Below are positions 63,924 to 64,000 of a DNA stretch of 64,000 nt, piece after piece. The DNA is from Sipunculus nudus (taxonomy: Eukaryota; Annelida; Sipuncula; Golfingiida; Sipunculidae): NCBI GenBank assembly GCA_026874595.1, contig CM049306.1, positions 22,365,019 through 22,429,018 of the forward strand, read 5' to 3'. The position numbers were made by a program, and so were the translations under genes. Every line of letters begins with the position of its first letter. Position 1 is the first letter of the stretch. The notes below the pieces were generated by a model that had not been told where the DNA came from, did not search any database, and saw nothing but the letters and a program-made list of their open reading frames with translations.

Positions 63924-64000
63924 GCCTATAAAATCAGTGCTGACCAACAGTGACCACCTTGTAGGCCAATAAAATCAGTGATGTCCAACAGTGACTGCCT
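63924..64000 (+). repeat. ~39-bp tandem duplication at window end
   Basis: GGCC(T/A)ATAAAATCAGTG...CCAACAGTGAC occurs twice and may continue past the window. It is intronic to the unidentified - strand gene. Confidence 0.6.

Overview
The window looks like the nuclear genome of a lophotrochozoan animal, most likely a mollusc (inference). It is AT-rich and full of short introns with GT-AG splice sites. It also has long (AT)n, (TG)n, (GACA)n and poly-C/poly-G tracts, many small TIR elements, and the spaced 'AGGTCA...TGACCT' satellite repeats familiar from bivalve genomes. No bacterial, viral, tRNA, rRNA or CRISPR features were seen.

Layout. (1) 1-10146, + strand: the 3' two-thirds of SRP72, the 72-kDa subunit of the signal recognition particle. 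It has twelve exons in the window, one U12-type intron, and an exon boundary that has been amplified into a ~30-copy, 52-bp minisatellite. Its introns hold a hairpin element and two TIR elements. (2) 10147-15584: AT-rich intergenic or 3'UTR sequence with several degenerate tandem repeats. (3) 25896-15585, - strand: an eleven-exon cytochrome P450 of CYP26/CYP120-like type, with no membrane anchor and an atypical I-helix. Its introns hold a piggyBac-type MITE, a foldback element and other repeats. A dead LINE with a MITE inserted in it lies just upstream. (4) About 28-37 kb: gene-poor, repeat-rich DNA, including a 2.5-kb array of degenerate ~150-bp units that carry palindromes matching the oestrogen-response-element consensus. 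(5) 37223-40549, + strand: an intronless 1108-codon gene for a secreted-signal, furin-site, ~10-pass membrane protein that I do not recognise. (6) 40550-51600: gene desert of microsatellites, homopolymer runs and repeats. (7) 51714-58158, + strand: a complete nine-exon SAXO1 (stabiliser of axonemal microtubules), with an X-box-like and a CRE motif just upstream. (8) 58200-64000: probable downstream or UTR sequence, then the last coding exon of an unidentified - strand gene at 63605-63781.

The genes do not form a pathway: protein targeting (SRP72), oxidative metabolism (P450), an orphan receptor/transporter-like membrane protein, and cilia/flagella (SAXO1). SRP72 and the P450 converge, as do SAXO1 and the unidentified last gene. 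All exon coordinates were read by hand from splice sites and reading-frame continuity; none has been tested against transcripts.
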